Assembly (NCBI GenBank): GCA_964036155.1
Contig: OZ038422.1
Location: 79,135,201-79,199,200, forward strand
Direction: 5' to 3'
Length of the DNA stretch: 64,000 nt
DNA from: Diploscapter coronatus
Taxonomy: Eukaryota; Nematoda; Chromadorea; Rhabditida; Rhabditidae
Shown here one piece after another: positions 33,354 through 46,522 of the stretch (position 1 is its first letter; every line of letters starts with the position of its first letter). The notes under the pieces are model-generated. The model ran no database searches. It was not told where the DNA came from and was given only the letters and a program-made list of their open reading frames with translations. The position numbers were made by a program, and so were the translations under genes.

Positions 33354-36300
33354 TCAGTTCCTGTAGTCCCCTCTTCTGTGTCCGGCATTTCCTCTGTGTT
33401 CCCTGCCTCTCCCTCTGTCTGACCACGCGGCGCCGAATTTGTGCCCATCTCCGTACTGCTGCTGCTGCTGATGGTTGCCGCGGGGCGACGATCTGAAAAC
33501 AGAGGTTTTTTTCTTTGTCGTTGTGGTAAAAATACAAAAGAAAGAAAAATCGACTCACTTCGGAGGTCCGTAGTTAGACGGTCCGCCCCGGTTCCTTCCC
33601 ATTCCGCCCCTTTCGGCGCTGCTCTGCGGTCTATCATCCTGGAAATTTGAAACCTTAGAAACGTTTTGGTTCAAGTTTATTTACACAAATAGCTGAGGTT
33701 TTCATTTTCTTTCTTTTTGAAAATTTGTATCAATTCTTGAAAATTGCACAAAATGTTTCAGCAACCTCTTCACTTTACGAATGCTTGAATTTCTTATTTC
33801 AAATTTCCCCACCTGGAAAGTCCCGGCGTCGTCGTCGAATGGCTCGTATGCGGAGCGAGGGGACGAGTTGTGTGCGTAGCGACTGGGGTGGGGTTGGTCG
33901 GAATGATGAGAGCGCGACTGGGGGTTGAAGTGGTGAGTCGAGTGAGAGGCGGGGTGATCGTTTCTGCCCCTGCGATCCTGAACATTCATTTCATCATCTC
34001 TCTATCAAACCAATTAGAGAAATGCCAAAATTTTCAGTCACAACTTTTTTTTACTAGAATGGCTTCGTTAATTTCAAAAACCTTCGAAGTTATCGTTTCT
34101 CTTCCGTAAAAGTTCGCAAACTTTGTCAAAATAATGTATTCACCTGAGTCTGATCGTATCTGACTGCATGCGCGCCGGGACCGTGATCGTAGTTATACTG
34201 TTCGCCCTGGCCTTCCTGACCGTGCTGAGCGTGATCGGATCCGTTCCACTCGGTTCCCATCGCGGGCTGAGACTTGTTGTCGTGATGACCGCAATTTTTG
34301 CAGCAGTCGTCTCTGTACCTGAAAATCAACTATTTTTCAAACTATGCTTCTGAAGACTTTCTAAATCATCATATTACAATTTAGATGTTTCGGATGATTC
34401 TCCTTTTTTGAAGTTCAAATAATGTTACACAAGTTTCAGCCAATTTCAATTTTTCTTCAAACGAGTCATGTATATGTCAAAAAATGTTTTAACAATTTCA
34501 AAACGAGGATATCCAGACAGGAAAAACTAGTTTCCCAGAAAAAATCCAGAGAAAATCCTTACGCATTGTCCTGGTGCCCTGGGGCTCTAGCGTCGGCCTG
34601 CGAGTATCCGCCAACATCCCTTCTGTCCCTGTCATTGCCGCTTCCCTGACGGCCTCTGTAGGCGTCGGGAGGAGAGTAGTCCTGGCAGTTGCTGGCTGGA
34701 AAAAAGTTGTTCTCATTATACAAGTTTCGCTCTTTAAAATCTGAAATTACTCCATATGTTTCAAAAGTCTTCAAGACCAATTCCATTGAGAACATAACAT
34801 TCATTGTAGAGCATAGAGGCAACAATATGGATTTTTCTATGTTCATCTGATCTTCAAAACTTTCAACACTTTCTCCAAGTTAAGATTCGAGTCTCAAAAC
34901 TTTAAAAAAAAAAATCTAAGCTTTCAAAAGAGAAATACCGAAATTCTTGCTGGTAAAGGTCTGGACCCTGTGTCCGCCTCCGGACGAGACCCTCGAGCCG
35001 CTCCTGTTGTCCCTGTCGCCATCATAGCCATCGTCACGATTCCCGTAGTAGTCGTTCGGGCCTGCAAATTTGGGCATTTTATCGATTTTCTAGACTTTTA
35101 GTTTATCTTGAATGTAAATCCTAATCTCAAAATATCTACCTTCTTGCTCAGGGCAATAACGATCGTACTGATTGTTAGAGTAGTTATCATTTGAATTGGA
35201 GTTTCTCAGGTTCGAGTAATAGGGATTCTCATCGTACGGGTCATTGGTGTAATAATCTTTGTCATTGGGGGTTGAATTTGAATAGCTACTTGGCTGGTTG
35301 GAATAGTCCTGCTTGGAAGTAGAAGGGTTTTCGTAGTCCTTATTTTGATTGGAGTAGCCCCAATTCGGGTTAGAATAGTTCTTGTCAGTCCTGCCTCGAT
35401 TGTAGTGCTGCTCATTAGCGTGACGATGTTGTCCTCCTGCTCTGCTCTGATAGCCCTGATTGTAGTCGTCGCCCCAGTTAGCCTCGCCTCGGTCGAAGTT
35501 GCGACGGTCGCTGCTCTCGTACCGCCTGAAATCCACTTTTTACTTCATATAAATCGACAAATAAATTATCAAAATGCATTGTGATAAAATTGATTATGAC
35601 ATTTCTTTGAAACCGATATATTTTATCATTCTCCAGAAAATGATAGAATTGCGAGAGCGAAGAGCAAATAGACTCCAACTAAAGCTCTAACTTAGGAAAA
35701 GCTTAATTCCAACTTCAATTTTAAAGATGTCTTAAACTTCAACTGCAAATTGCAATAAAGTTGAAGTTGAATTTGGCAAATCTTCGGGAAGACAAGATTT
35801 TTTAATCAAAAATAGCGTTTTTAAGAGAAAATATCTCGTACCTGTCCGAAGTTGCACCGCCCTGCCAATTGCTGTTGCTATTGCGGTTTGGGAAGTTGCC
35901 CCGCCTGAAGTTGTCGCTGCGTGGCTCAAAGTGCCTGGGGCGGTCCTCGTTTCTCGGCGAGTCCCAATCGGAGCTCTGGCCCTGGCCCGGATCGGATCCT
36001 GGAACTTCAAATCTTTATTCCTCAATCTAAATTCCAACAACCCTTCAAAATATAGGAGTAAGTATGTTTCACGAGGAATAAATTCAGTTTTTCGGGCTAG
36101 AATATTATTCCCGTTTTTGTAGGAGCTTATCCCTTATATCAATGTGCTCCGAATTAGAAATTGTATGAGTAGAGAAAGATAATGTAAATGTAAATGCCTT
36201 GCCTCTGGGATGTTTGGACCCTTTGTACTGAGATGTGTCGTATCCGAATCTGGAGGGCTGACCATTGGAGACGCTGCTGAGGATGGGCTGCACTTTGGCC

Positions 36301-39300
36301 ATATTGGTGCTAGAAGAAGCGAAGGTCGGGTTGACCGGGGGAAGACGGGTGATCGTGACCTCGTCCGGTCTCTTCAAGTAACCGCCAGGGACTAAAACAA
36401 TCAACATTTTAGGACATTTTCTTGTTTGAGAACATTCATAAATATAGTCATTGATTGAAAATACGTATAATTTAGATTTAGGTTTATGAGTTCATAAAAA
36501 GCTGAAAAGAGAAAAGACAAAGAACAGTTTCTCACATAAGTTTCAAGAAATTCATAAATAACTTTTTGGGGAAATATAATAGTGAATACCAACATGTCAT
36601 AATAAAAATTCGGGCTAACCAATTTTGTTGGGTTTGTTGTCCACGTCGCTGTGTTTGGAGATGGAAGACCTGGCCGAAGATCTGTCTCCCTGAGACTGGT
36701 TCTGGAAAGCGAACATTCATTTCGAAAAACATTTTTTTTCAAAACCATTCATCTTTATATCATTTTAAAGGAACAAATTTGATTCATGTGAAAGATCAAA
36801 CTAATTTTGTCTTGGATTTATAAAATCTCTTGAAATCGCTGCTAACCCGATTGTAGGGTGTGTTCTGTGCAGCAGAAGGGAAAGTGGGCGTGTTCTCTGC
36901 CTCGTCCTGTTCGATTTTCTCAGTCTTTTCTGGAGGATTTGTATTGCGACTGAGCGAGGTCGAAGTGGCCGCTATGTTTAGCACGTCAGAAGTCTGCGGC
37001 ATCACCGGATTCTGAGTCGAGCCGAACACTGAAAGTTCAAATTTGAAAAGATAAACTTTTACAACTATGTTTCAAAGAAGTCTAAAGAATCACAAAATTG
37101 GCATCTGGATGTTGTATCAACGAAACACCTATGAAATGCCTAGATTTTGAAAATTCGAATTCAATTTTCAGACCACACTACTTGACGACAATTTACTGTC
37201 ATTTTTCATTTCGCCTCCTCGGATTAGCTGATTTCTTTATTTCCTCATCAAAGTTCGAGCACTCCTATCGACTAAAGTTGGAAATTCTAATGGAGAATTG
37301 AGGAATGTGACTGCTAAAAGACACGAAATGAGGAAATGACAGTAAATTGCCGTCGAATAATGACGCTTTGATAACGTATTCAAAAAATTTCCGGGAACAA
37401 TAACTTCGTTAAAAACGGACGATATTTCCCTCTTGCTTTTTCAAAATCAATGAATTCGTTTTTTTCGAATTAAAAAAATCGACTTACAAGTAGCGGGAAT
37501 ACTTGGTGGGGGCGCCTGTGGGAAGGGGATGGAGTCGAACGACTTCCTCCTGAGCCCTGCGATCAGCTCGCGCATCTGCCTTTCCTCTACCTCTCGAGCC
37601 GCTCGTGGCACATTCGCCTTCGCGTACCCGTAGAACACCTTCTGGTTCTGAGAGGAAAAAACATCACTGGAAAAACTTTTGAAACTAACTAATGATTAAG
37701 ATTCATGTTTCGCCAAAAACTGAAAGAAAGTCCTTTCACTTCAAAACAATTTGATCAATGCGTTCAATTTGATTTTCTTCAAATAAAATCTCGATACGTT
37801 TCACAAAAGCTTGAAAATGAGTAAATTTAGGACAGAAGTGGTACTGTAATTCGTCCAATACTTGATGCAAGTGAAAAATAACGAATTTTGAATTTGAAGG
37901 GTTGAACGAATGATCCTTTCGCGAGTACACACATACACATTGTTTGATGACATTTCTCTACTGGAAAATATCGAAATTTGTCGTCTGGTAATGTGCACCC
38001 GCGAATGGTCATTTATTAAAATCTTCAAAACTTCGATATTTCTTATTTTCATCAAAAGTTGTTGGACGCCGCCCCCAATATCAAATCTCCGTCTGCGAGT
38101 CTTCAAAGATTTCCAATTAAAATATGCTCACCTTTTCGGGCTCCTTCTCGATCAGTTCGATGGCCTTGGTGACGGGTCGATGCTCGATGACGTGCAGCTG
38201 GTCGACCACGTAGTTGAGCAGGGTTCGCAGGGCGAAGGGCGGGGGCATCTCAAAATTAGAAAATGGCTTATTTTCTTACAAAAGTGATCGATTGAAAGAT
38301 TGGAATATTGAATTTTGTGGAGTAAACTTGGCACATATGCTCCAAGAAGTGAATATTCATGCCAGTTTCTTCATAGAAGGGCTATAAGACCACTATTGAT
38401 TAAAATCGGTGGAAATTTTTAAAGAAACTTTGAAGCATATTCAGTCTAATTGGGATTGTATAATTTTTGTCATCTCACCCATTCAAGGTTGAAGTTACAA
38501 ATATCGCTGTTCTTGAAGTTTGATTTATCCTATTTCTATTTTTCAACCGACCTTGAGATCCTCGAGGACCTGGGTGATGATGAGCGTGTCCATGAACACC
38601 TTCCTCACTTGCACGTTCAACGACTCCACCAAGTCGAAGTTCTCCAGTCTCTGAAACACTTTTCATATTTTCTTCTCAAAAATTTCAGGATAGGAAAAAG
38701 AAGTTGAAAAAAAATCAGTGCATTTTTATTATTTCTCCAAATTATCAATTTTGTAATCTAATAAAAGATTCGTACCTGTTTGACGAGGAGGATGCCTTTC
38801 TCCTTCTGACTGTCCCTGTCATCCTTCTTCTTCTTGCCCTTGGCTGCTTTGGTCGATTGCTCCTCTTCTTTGCCTCCTTCCTTCTCCTTCTCGTTTTCCA
38901 GTTCCGTCTTTTCCTGCAACTTCTTAGCCGACTCTGGATCATTCAGAGCAGCGTCTCTCTCCTCGCGGTCGGCTCTTCTCAGAATTTCCATCTACAAGGA
39001 AAATATGTTTCTACAATTCTATAAATTCGTGTATTTGTAGAAATAAATATTAAATGAGCGTTTAGTTTCAAAATTTCTAAAACAAAATTGAAAACATTTT
39101 TTCAGAAGGCTCGAGAATCTCATAAATTCTCGATTCAAAGATGAAGTTTGTTTCCCTACCTCCACATCGAAATGCTCCTTGGTGGCCACGCAGAATGCCT
39201 GGACAAACGCGAGTGCGACCGCTTTGCGATGATCCTCTTCTTGGGGATTCTGCTCGACCTGAAACAACAAAAATATTCAAATGTTTTAAATAATGTTTTT

Positions 39301-42300
39301 AAAAAATCATTCTCGAAGAACTAATTTACCGGCTCGCTTAAGTGCTATTTAAAAGTTCTTCAAAATATACCGATTCCTGATTTTTACAAGAATTTGTTCA
39401 TAACACTAAAGGGATAATAATATTTTAAAATCAATTGATAAAAGCTATTAAAATTTTAAGGACCCGATGATCAATGAATTTGGAAAACCTAAGCAAGTTT
39501 AAAGTCTACCATTAGAAGGGCAATTTTGGCGGCCTGAGCGAGAACGATGAGATGAGTGCTCTTGGCGAGACCCGCGAAGATGGCTGCCGTCACCGTCTGC
39601 TCGATCGCGCGCGGGATGTTCACTTGAGGGTCCAGCAGCTCAAATATTCGCATTTATTTATGAATTTTCGGTAACCGTTTAAAAATCAAGAAATTTGACG
39701 TTGATAAGAGCAAATATTGAAAGATAGTCGAGAAATCTACATACATTAAACAGTTGGTGCACAAGATAGATAAAGGACTAGAATATCAGAAAACATTTTC
39801 ATTCATTTCTCGAATACTTTTTCATTCAACTGTAATTATTGAATCATATGGAAATGATCATTTCCCGTTTCGTGTTCTTTCGAAGCCTACTTGGATAAGT
39901 TTGCAGAGAAGTGGGGTGAGTTTGGTGATTCTGGCGGCTGTTGAGGAGTTCTCGGTGACGGTGTCGACGAGTGCCGAGGCGATTTTCGTCGTCAGGTGCG
40001 GATCCGTCGGGCGCTGCAGCATTCCTGAACGAATATCAGATTTTACAGATTACGAGGCCATGGGTACTTTATATTGAGCAGATCAATTCGAATTTTGATC
40101 TATCCCATCTTTGAAACACATTTTAGTCATTTCCAATATCGAATCGAGTTGGAAAGTTAAAAAATCGCTTTTCACGATTTCTCAGGGGAAGATCTTTCTC
40201 GATTCTGTATTCTTTGAACTCTAAGAAGCCCCATCTTTGAACCACTCGAATAATTGTTGATTTCGAATAGAAATGGGAAAAAAGCCGAGAAATAGTGACT
40301 TTCCATGACTTTTCAGATTTTTTTTTTTTTTTGTCTTCAGTTTGCCATCTTGAATAGTTTAAAAATCGCACCTCTTTCCATGAGATCGAGAGCGAAGTGT
40401 TCGTCGAAGAGGCCCAACTCGAAGAGTCCCCTGAGGAAATCCTCCCCGAGTGCAGCAGCGAAGTCCAACGCGATCCTCTCCGAGTTCTCCTGGTAGAACG
40501 TGTGCTGCGTCAGGAAAACTGCTGGGGGCAACTGAACATTTGGAAACGTGTTCACCTGTGTTTCAGGAAACGCTCATTTTACAATGTAAATTTCATCCGT
40601 GATTCTACTGGCGGAATTAGCGTCTGGCTTAAACTATGTTTCACGAAATGGGAATCTCAAAATGAAGAAAATTCATCGGTGAATGAATCGATGTTGAATG
40701 ATGTATGGGCATCAAAATAGCAGATAGTAAGTTTAATTGTCGAAAATTAAAAGGAAAGCGTATTCGAATTGTACCTGAGCTTTGGGGTTGTTGAGAGGAA
40801 CGGAGAACCACATGACTATGACGAGCTTGATCCACCAGGGGAACGAGTTCAGCTTGTCGAGCAAGAAGTCACGCGCTTCCGCGTCGAACACGACGTCTTC
40901 CGCTGAAAAGTTATTCACAGTTCTGATGGTTCGAGATTCCACTATTTCAAATTCGCTGTAAAGTTGAATAGGAATTCGAAGTTGCATCCTTTTAGAGTTT
41001 GAACACCTAGACACGATAACGATTGCAAACTAGTCATCGTACCATGATTAGGGTTTTGCTTGAAACATAATCCAAGAATTTAAAAAGCTCATCTTCCCAT
41101 ATTCGCCTTTAAAATTCATTCTGACCAGTGAGTTTGTGCCCGAAGAGCTGAAGAATGTTCCTGGCCTCGGCCCAGAGCTCGTAGTTCTCGTCGGAAGTGT
41201 CCGAGAGAACGTCCAGTAGGCACGACACCAGTTCGGGCGTGCACATCTCAGAGCCGTCTGAAAAAAGGCAATTATTTTCGAAAAATGTTTTAAATATTCA
41301 TCCCTGTAAAAGCAGAAAACTTTCTAAATGAGCAGAATTGTTTCAAGGATGTACTTTTCTACTTTTTCTGATAAATAAATTTTAGAAGGGCATTTTTTTC
41401 CTTTCAACACATCTTTCAGAAACGATCTGCTATTTTTTTCAAAGATTTGCAACCCTGGTAAAAACCTACCGTTCTCCGAGTTGAGTTGGTTGGCCCAGAC
41501 GAAGTTGGCGAGCTGTCCGTGCTTATTTTGGAACAGCCTAAAAATTTCAGTATTGTAAAAATATGTTTACTACTACATAAAGTAATTCAAAATTTGAGGT
41601 AATGAATTTAATCAGACGGGTGCTTGACTCGAGATTTATTATCACAGAATAATACCATCAGCAGGGAGCAATAACTTGAATTAACTATGGGCGCGGTGCT
41701 GTGCTATTCCATGCCCATTCCCCCTATTTATACTGAATTATTATAAAGCCGCAGAGAAAGGTGCCGAGTCCGAATTAGAGAAACTAGGAACGAGTCTAAT
41801 GATTCAAGGAGGAAAGGAAGGTGCTCGAAATGTATGTTTGTAAGTTGTATGGTTTTAAGAATTATGAAATATTTGGTAATCTTATTTTTTGTAAGCACTT
41901 AAAAAAACTGAGAATTAGGAAATTCTTTCGGGTATAATATAAATATGAAACTTATTTCAATATTTCCAAACTGCATTTTCGGAAAGAGGAAAATTTACAT
42001 ATTTGCATAGAATTTGAAACACGCCTTTTTCGAATTTTCAAAAAATGACTGACTTGTGGAGCAGTTTGAGCACAATTCCGAGATGGTTGGTGTTGGAGAT
42101 AACGACCTGCTGCACGAACAGACAGTACAGGTCCGTGGGGAAGAGCAAAGGGGAGGGCGGCATGTATGACGAGTCGAATGAAACTGCAATTCAAAATAGA
42201 TAAGTTTCACAGTTAATAATTCAAATAAATTCTATCTTTTATCAGTCAATCACTATAAAATGAAGCACAATCTCTTCTAATAAAAACTCAGATGAATCAA

Positions 42301-45300
42301 ATATGTTTCAACCATTTCTTATAAATTTGGTCCTGGAAACCGAGAAAACGTTATCAAATCAATACACGATAGTTCTTTCAAAATACTGCAAATTTACAGA
42401 GAAACTCGAAAAAATCAAAGAATTGTGCATTTTCATAGGTTTTCGAAGAGTTTACCGAGTTGCTTGGAGTTGAGCTCGATTCTGAGCTGCTTGGTCAGCG
42501 ACTGTACCATGTAGATGAAGTTCGTGCGCTGCTCCTCCCGCTTCCACCTTAAATCTCTCTACTTTCCATAAAGAACATAATTCAATTATGTATGCTTCAA
42601 ACTTTGTGGAAAAAACATTCTTTAAAGATTAAAACGATGAGTCGTACGTTTTTTGCAAAATAAGCAAAGCTTCGTTTTCTCCTTTTTTAAATCTGTAATT
42701 TTCGCCGCACCTTTCCGGGTCGGCCTCGAAAATGCGCCAGATGACCGAGACGAGCAGTGGCTCCTCATTGAACGGGCGCGTCGTCTCTCGGTTGACCGTG
42801 CACAATGCGAACAACGAGGGGAATTGGGCCAGAATCTAAAAAATTAACTCGGTTTTCTTTTCAACTAGAAAAATAAACAAAATCGACTAGAAAGAACTTG
42901 AAAAGGGCTTGTGTTCAAAATTCACAAACTCACGTTTATTTGCAATCGAAAACAACACGATTATAGCCACTTTTCTTTCGTTGCGCTGTTTCTCTCCCTT
43001 CGAGAAAAAGAGCTGTCATTTAAGAGTAAATGTCAAGAAAAACCAAAGTTTTAACAAAGGGGCATAAACAGGGGTCCGTCGATTTGGCTGATTTTCACAT
43101 GTATTGTTCAGTTTTTCACGCTGATTCTCGTGGTGCTATTCGTTTTTCATAAAAACTATCGTATGCAGGATTACGGTAGCTTGAAATTTTGAGAAATCCG
43201 ACCTCGAGAAAAAATTCATAACTTTATTATTTGTGGACTAAATTGAATGATTCTTTCTTTATTGGATAGCCCATGAAAAACTCTACAAATAATGTAACTA
43301 CGACCATCTGCTACGATCAAAAACTTCCCGCCAAAAATTTAATTTCCGAAAATGCGACCCTGACCGGCGACGGTTTTTCGCGATTTTGACCCCATCGATG
43401 TCTTGGGATACCGGCTGGAAATGGCCTTATTTTATAGAGAATTTAATTCTGAATAAAAATATGTAACTTTTTCGAAAAAAAAAGTGTGGATCCTGGGGTC
43501 AAATAACTCGCCGAATGCATAAAATTAGGGTGATTTTTATGAAAGAAAATTTCAAAAATTCATATCTCCCTGTGTGTGCACATTCTAGAATAAGTTCTGG
43601 AACAAAAGTTGATCAACTTGAAGAGTTCTACAAGATTTCATAGAAAACTCCGACGTTAACTCACATTACACTTGTAAATGCAGTACGGGTATATAGGGTA
43701 ACTTCAGATAATTTTTTCCCGTCAAAATTAATTTTTTAAAAATTTCCTTGTTATTTTTATGATATTCTCCTATTCAAGATCTACAAAATAAAAAAATAAT
43801 CATTCAATTTGGTTCAGAAATAAGAAAGTTATGATTTTTCCCCGAGGTCGGGTCTGTCAAAATTTCAAGCTACCGTAATCCTGCATACGATAGTTTTTAT
43901 GAAAAACGGATAGCACCACGAGAATCAGCGTGAAAAACTGAACAATATATGTGAAAATCAGCCAAATCGACGGACCCCTGTTTATACCGACTTTGGTCCT
44001 TACTGACATTCACTCTTAATTATTTATTTATTTCTTTTCATCTCTTCTTCTAGTTTAGTTTTCCAACTCTGCGCTTAATTTTTTTTGACTGTATGAAGAA
44101 ACATAATTCTGTGGGTATATACCTTGTTGACGACTGTTACGATTCCCGAATTGACGAGAGAGTGGGAGAGCAGACGGTAGAGCACCTCTGGCGGATTCAG
44201 CAGCAGCAGCCAGTACAGCTGGAAGGTTCGAGTTCAAATAATTCCAAAGTCAATATTTGGAATTCCATAATTTAAAAAGAAAAAAAAACACCCTCACTTT
44301 GTCTCTGTCCTGTTCTAGTCGACCCTTCTCTTTGTTGACTGTCTGGTGGTCGGGCAAGTTCCTGATCAGATCCGTCAGTTCGGCAGGAAAGTTCTGAGGA
44401 TATTTCTTATGAACAACTAGATAAAATTTTCGATTGAGTAAAATTTCAAGCATTTTGAAAATCCTGAATTTTCTGAAATCCATTATGAAAACTCGCCAAA
44501 TTTAATCAATAATAGATTTTATAAGAATCGTGAGATTTGATATAGACTGATCAAACTTTATTAACAGACTTGGGACGTTTCCACCACAAAAATCCTGTCA
44601 TCATCTCTCGTCCCATTATTAAGGACAGTAATTGCAAAACTGACTGGAATAGTTCACCGTATAAGGGATATTTGCAATGGAAAACGTTCCAAGTCTGTTC
44701 ACCTTGTGCCCTTTCGAGTGTTCAATTATTAGATCTGCGACTTACAATGAAGTGTCTGTCGAGAGCCTGGAAGGAGTTGTCCTTCATCTCGGTGTACTTC
44801 TTGCAGAGAGCGGCCATGAACAGGTCCTTGTGCAGCAACCCAAAATGGTCGGTGAACTTCTTGGCCAACACCAGCAATTCAACCAGTTGCTCGTCGTCCG
44901 CGGCCAGGTGGATCGCATCGAAGGCAGAAAGGAATCTAAAGATTTAGCCTTTTTTTTAGAAATTAACTTCTTGCAATTCTTGTAAGTTTCAAAAGAGCCC
45001 AGCACGGAATATTCTTCGAGAGCATTGATTCCGATATCAGATGTCTTATTTTAAAAAAAAAAATCCAAAATATTCTGCCAAATTTCATGAAATACGTTTC
45101 AATCTTAGTTCAATAACCCACATTTTTATAACATGCAATGCTAATTCCTTACCGAGCTGAGTCGAAATTTCGAGGGTTTTTGAGCCATTGCGATTTCGAA
45201 AAATTTTGACGATCAGTTTCGATTTCGAATTTTAAAATTTCAATTTCGTCTCAGCTCTTATTCCTTATGCTTATTCATAGGGAAAAAATCAAAGGAATGT

Positions 45301-46519
45301 TCTTCAAATTCTCGTAGAATACGTTTTGATTCAGAAAAATAAACCTTGGGTTCAGTTTCCTATACAATTTCGAAAGGGTTCATTTTCTGCTTACTTCTGA
45401 ATGATGTTGTCATTCTGTTCGTGGGTCAGCTCGACCTGTGCCCCCCAAGTGCTGATGCTCGACACCACAGAGCTGTCGAATTTGGCCGTCAGAGCGGCTG
45501 TGTCCAGTTGCTGAAAACAATACAAATCGTTTTCTAAAAATGAAATTCTAACAATTTTCAAGTTATGTTTCAAGAAAAACATCAACTTTTTCAGTTTTTT
45601 GATAAGTTGATCAATAGAAGAAGTTAACTCCTCGAAAATGTTCCCAGAAGTTTTAAAAATCAATTCCAAAATGGGCTGTTTCCCCTGTCTCTCGTATCAA
45701 AAATAAACTTTTCAGGAAATTTTGAATTTTCCCTACAAAATTCAATTAATTTTCTCACCTGTTCGAGGAGGTCGTAGAAGGAGAGTTTGACTTCCGGCTC
45801 TGGCTGTGTCTGGGCAGCGCCCGTCTTGACTTGTTCCTCTTCCTTCTGATCGGTCAGCTCGCCATCTGCATCTTCCTCCTGTTTCCCAGCTTTCTCAGCC
45901 TTTGTCTCCTCGCTTCCACTCGCCTCTGCCTTATCTTTGTTCTCCTTCTCTGCAGTCTCTCCAGCTTCTTCCTCGTCTTCTTTGCTCTGAAGAATTACAA
46001 ACTTTTTTCTTTTTTTCAAATATCTAAAACTTGTAAAAGTGAGATTTTTCAGGATTCAGTTTTACCTGAACGATTTCCGATTCCGATTCGACATGGCCGC
46101 TGACTTCCTGTATGCTGCTCTGACCGCCGTCAGCCTTGCCCGACTTTTCATTCGTGGCCTGGCTCTGCAAAGTACAAATTAGTCGTTTTTTCAATACTAC
46201 ATTAAAATCTTCTATCATTTTATCACAAAAAGTCAAAATTTTCACTTTCATTATTGCTGTGTTCTGAAAGAAAAATACTTTCACTTTAATTTAGATCTGG
46301 ATATTTCGAAATTTTTGCCTGATTTAAAAAAAAAAAATAATAATAATAATACAAATTTTCTCGTTTCTAAGATCGTCAGATTCCCACCTGTTCTAGCAGC
46401 TTGTCTGAGTCGGTCTGTTGCTGTTCTCCCTGACCGCGCTCAGTCTGTCCGGTCTGATTGCCCTCGTGCTGGTCGCCTTCTACTGCCTTCTCCACTTTCT
46501 GCTTTTCAGTGCTGTTCAT
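33354..46519 (-). CDS. Large helical protein with a disordered RG/Tyr/Asn-rich tail, unrecognised
   Basis: Thirty-two exons join in frame to 1,526 residues: 46519-46388, 46164-46066, 45986-45759, 45510-45395, 44935-44746, 44393-44298, 44218-44123, 42835-42711, 42547-42456, 42183-42054, 41537-41470, 41257-41126, 40902-40775, 40555-40372, 40024-39891, 39638-39510, 39258-39160, 38991-38776, 38650-38552, 38248-38132, 37647-37488, 37028-36847, 36701-36620, 36391-36203, 35998-35842, 35525-35140, 35061-34939, 34695-34563, 34318-34144, 33977-33813, 33638-33559, 33492-33354. Layout: Gln/Glu/Lys-rich acidic N-terminus (1-150); long helical region that looks like an alpha-solenoid (about 165-725); a KEKE stretch (727-798); helices to about 900; then a disordered tail with NYSN, DYY, RGG-like and His-rich segments and one CCKNCGHH cluster. 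The shape suggests an RNA-linked scaffold, but I recognise no family. The start follows TTTCAG-A-ATG. Confidence 0.8.
35999..36202 (-). other. GC-AG intron in the large minus-strand gene
   Basis: Read on the minus strand, the donor is CAGAG|GCAAGG. No GT lies near, and phase 1 joins HPRG to SDPGQ. Context AG|GCAAG is the strong form of the GC donor. Confidence 0.75.
43020..44019. mobile_element. 1,000-bp TTAA-flanked element with ~245-bp terminal inverted repeats
   Basis: The ends read TTAAGAGTRAATGTCA inward on both sides, and the arms match for about 245 bp (for example GGGGTCCGTCGATTTGGCTG and TATCGTATGCAGGATTACGG in both). The TTAA target is the hallmark of piggyBac-type insertion, but the terminal bases are not the classic CCC of piggyBac. 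There is no transposase frame, so it is non-autonomous. It sits in the intron 42836-44122 of the large minus-strand gene. The same terminal sequence recurs at 60840-61074 and 61523-61780. Confidence 0.8.
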
Positions 46520-46522
46520 TCT
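46520..46522 (-). promoter_or_regulatory. Likely trans-splice acceptor before the large minus-strand gene
   Basis: On the minus strand GTTTCAG-A-ATG, an acceptor one base from the start codon. Confidence 0.55.

Noticed and set aside
33354..46519. Assignment of the large gene to CNOT1, UPF2, NCBP1, THOC1 or NELF-B
   Set aside because: The general architecture (helical repeats, charged segments, RG tail) invites these names, but none of their characteristic sequence blocks is present in the translated exons.
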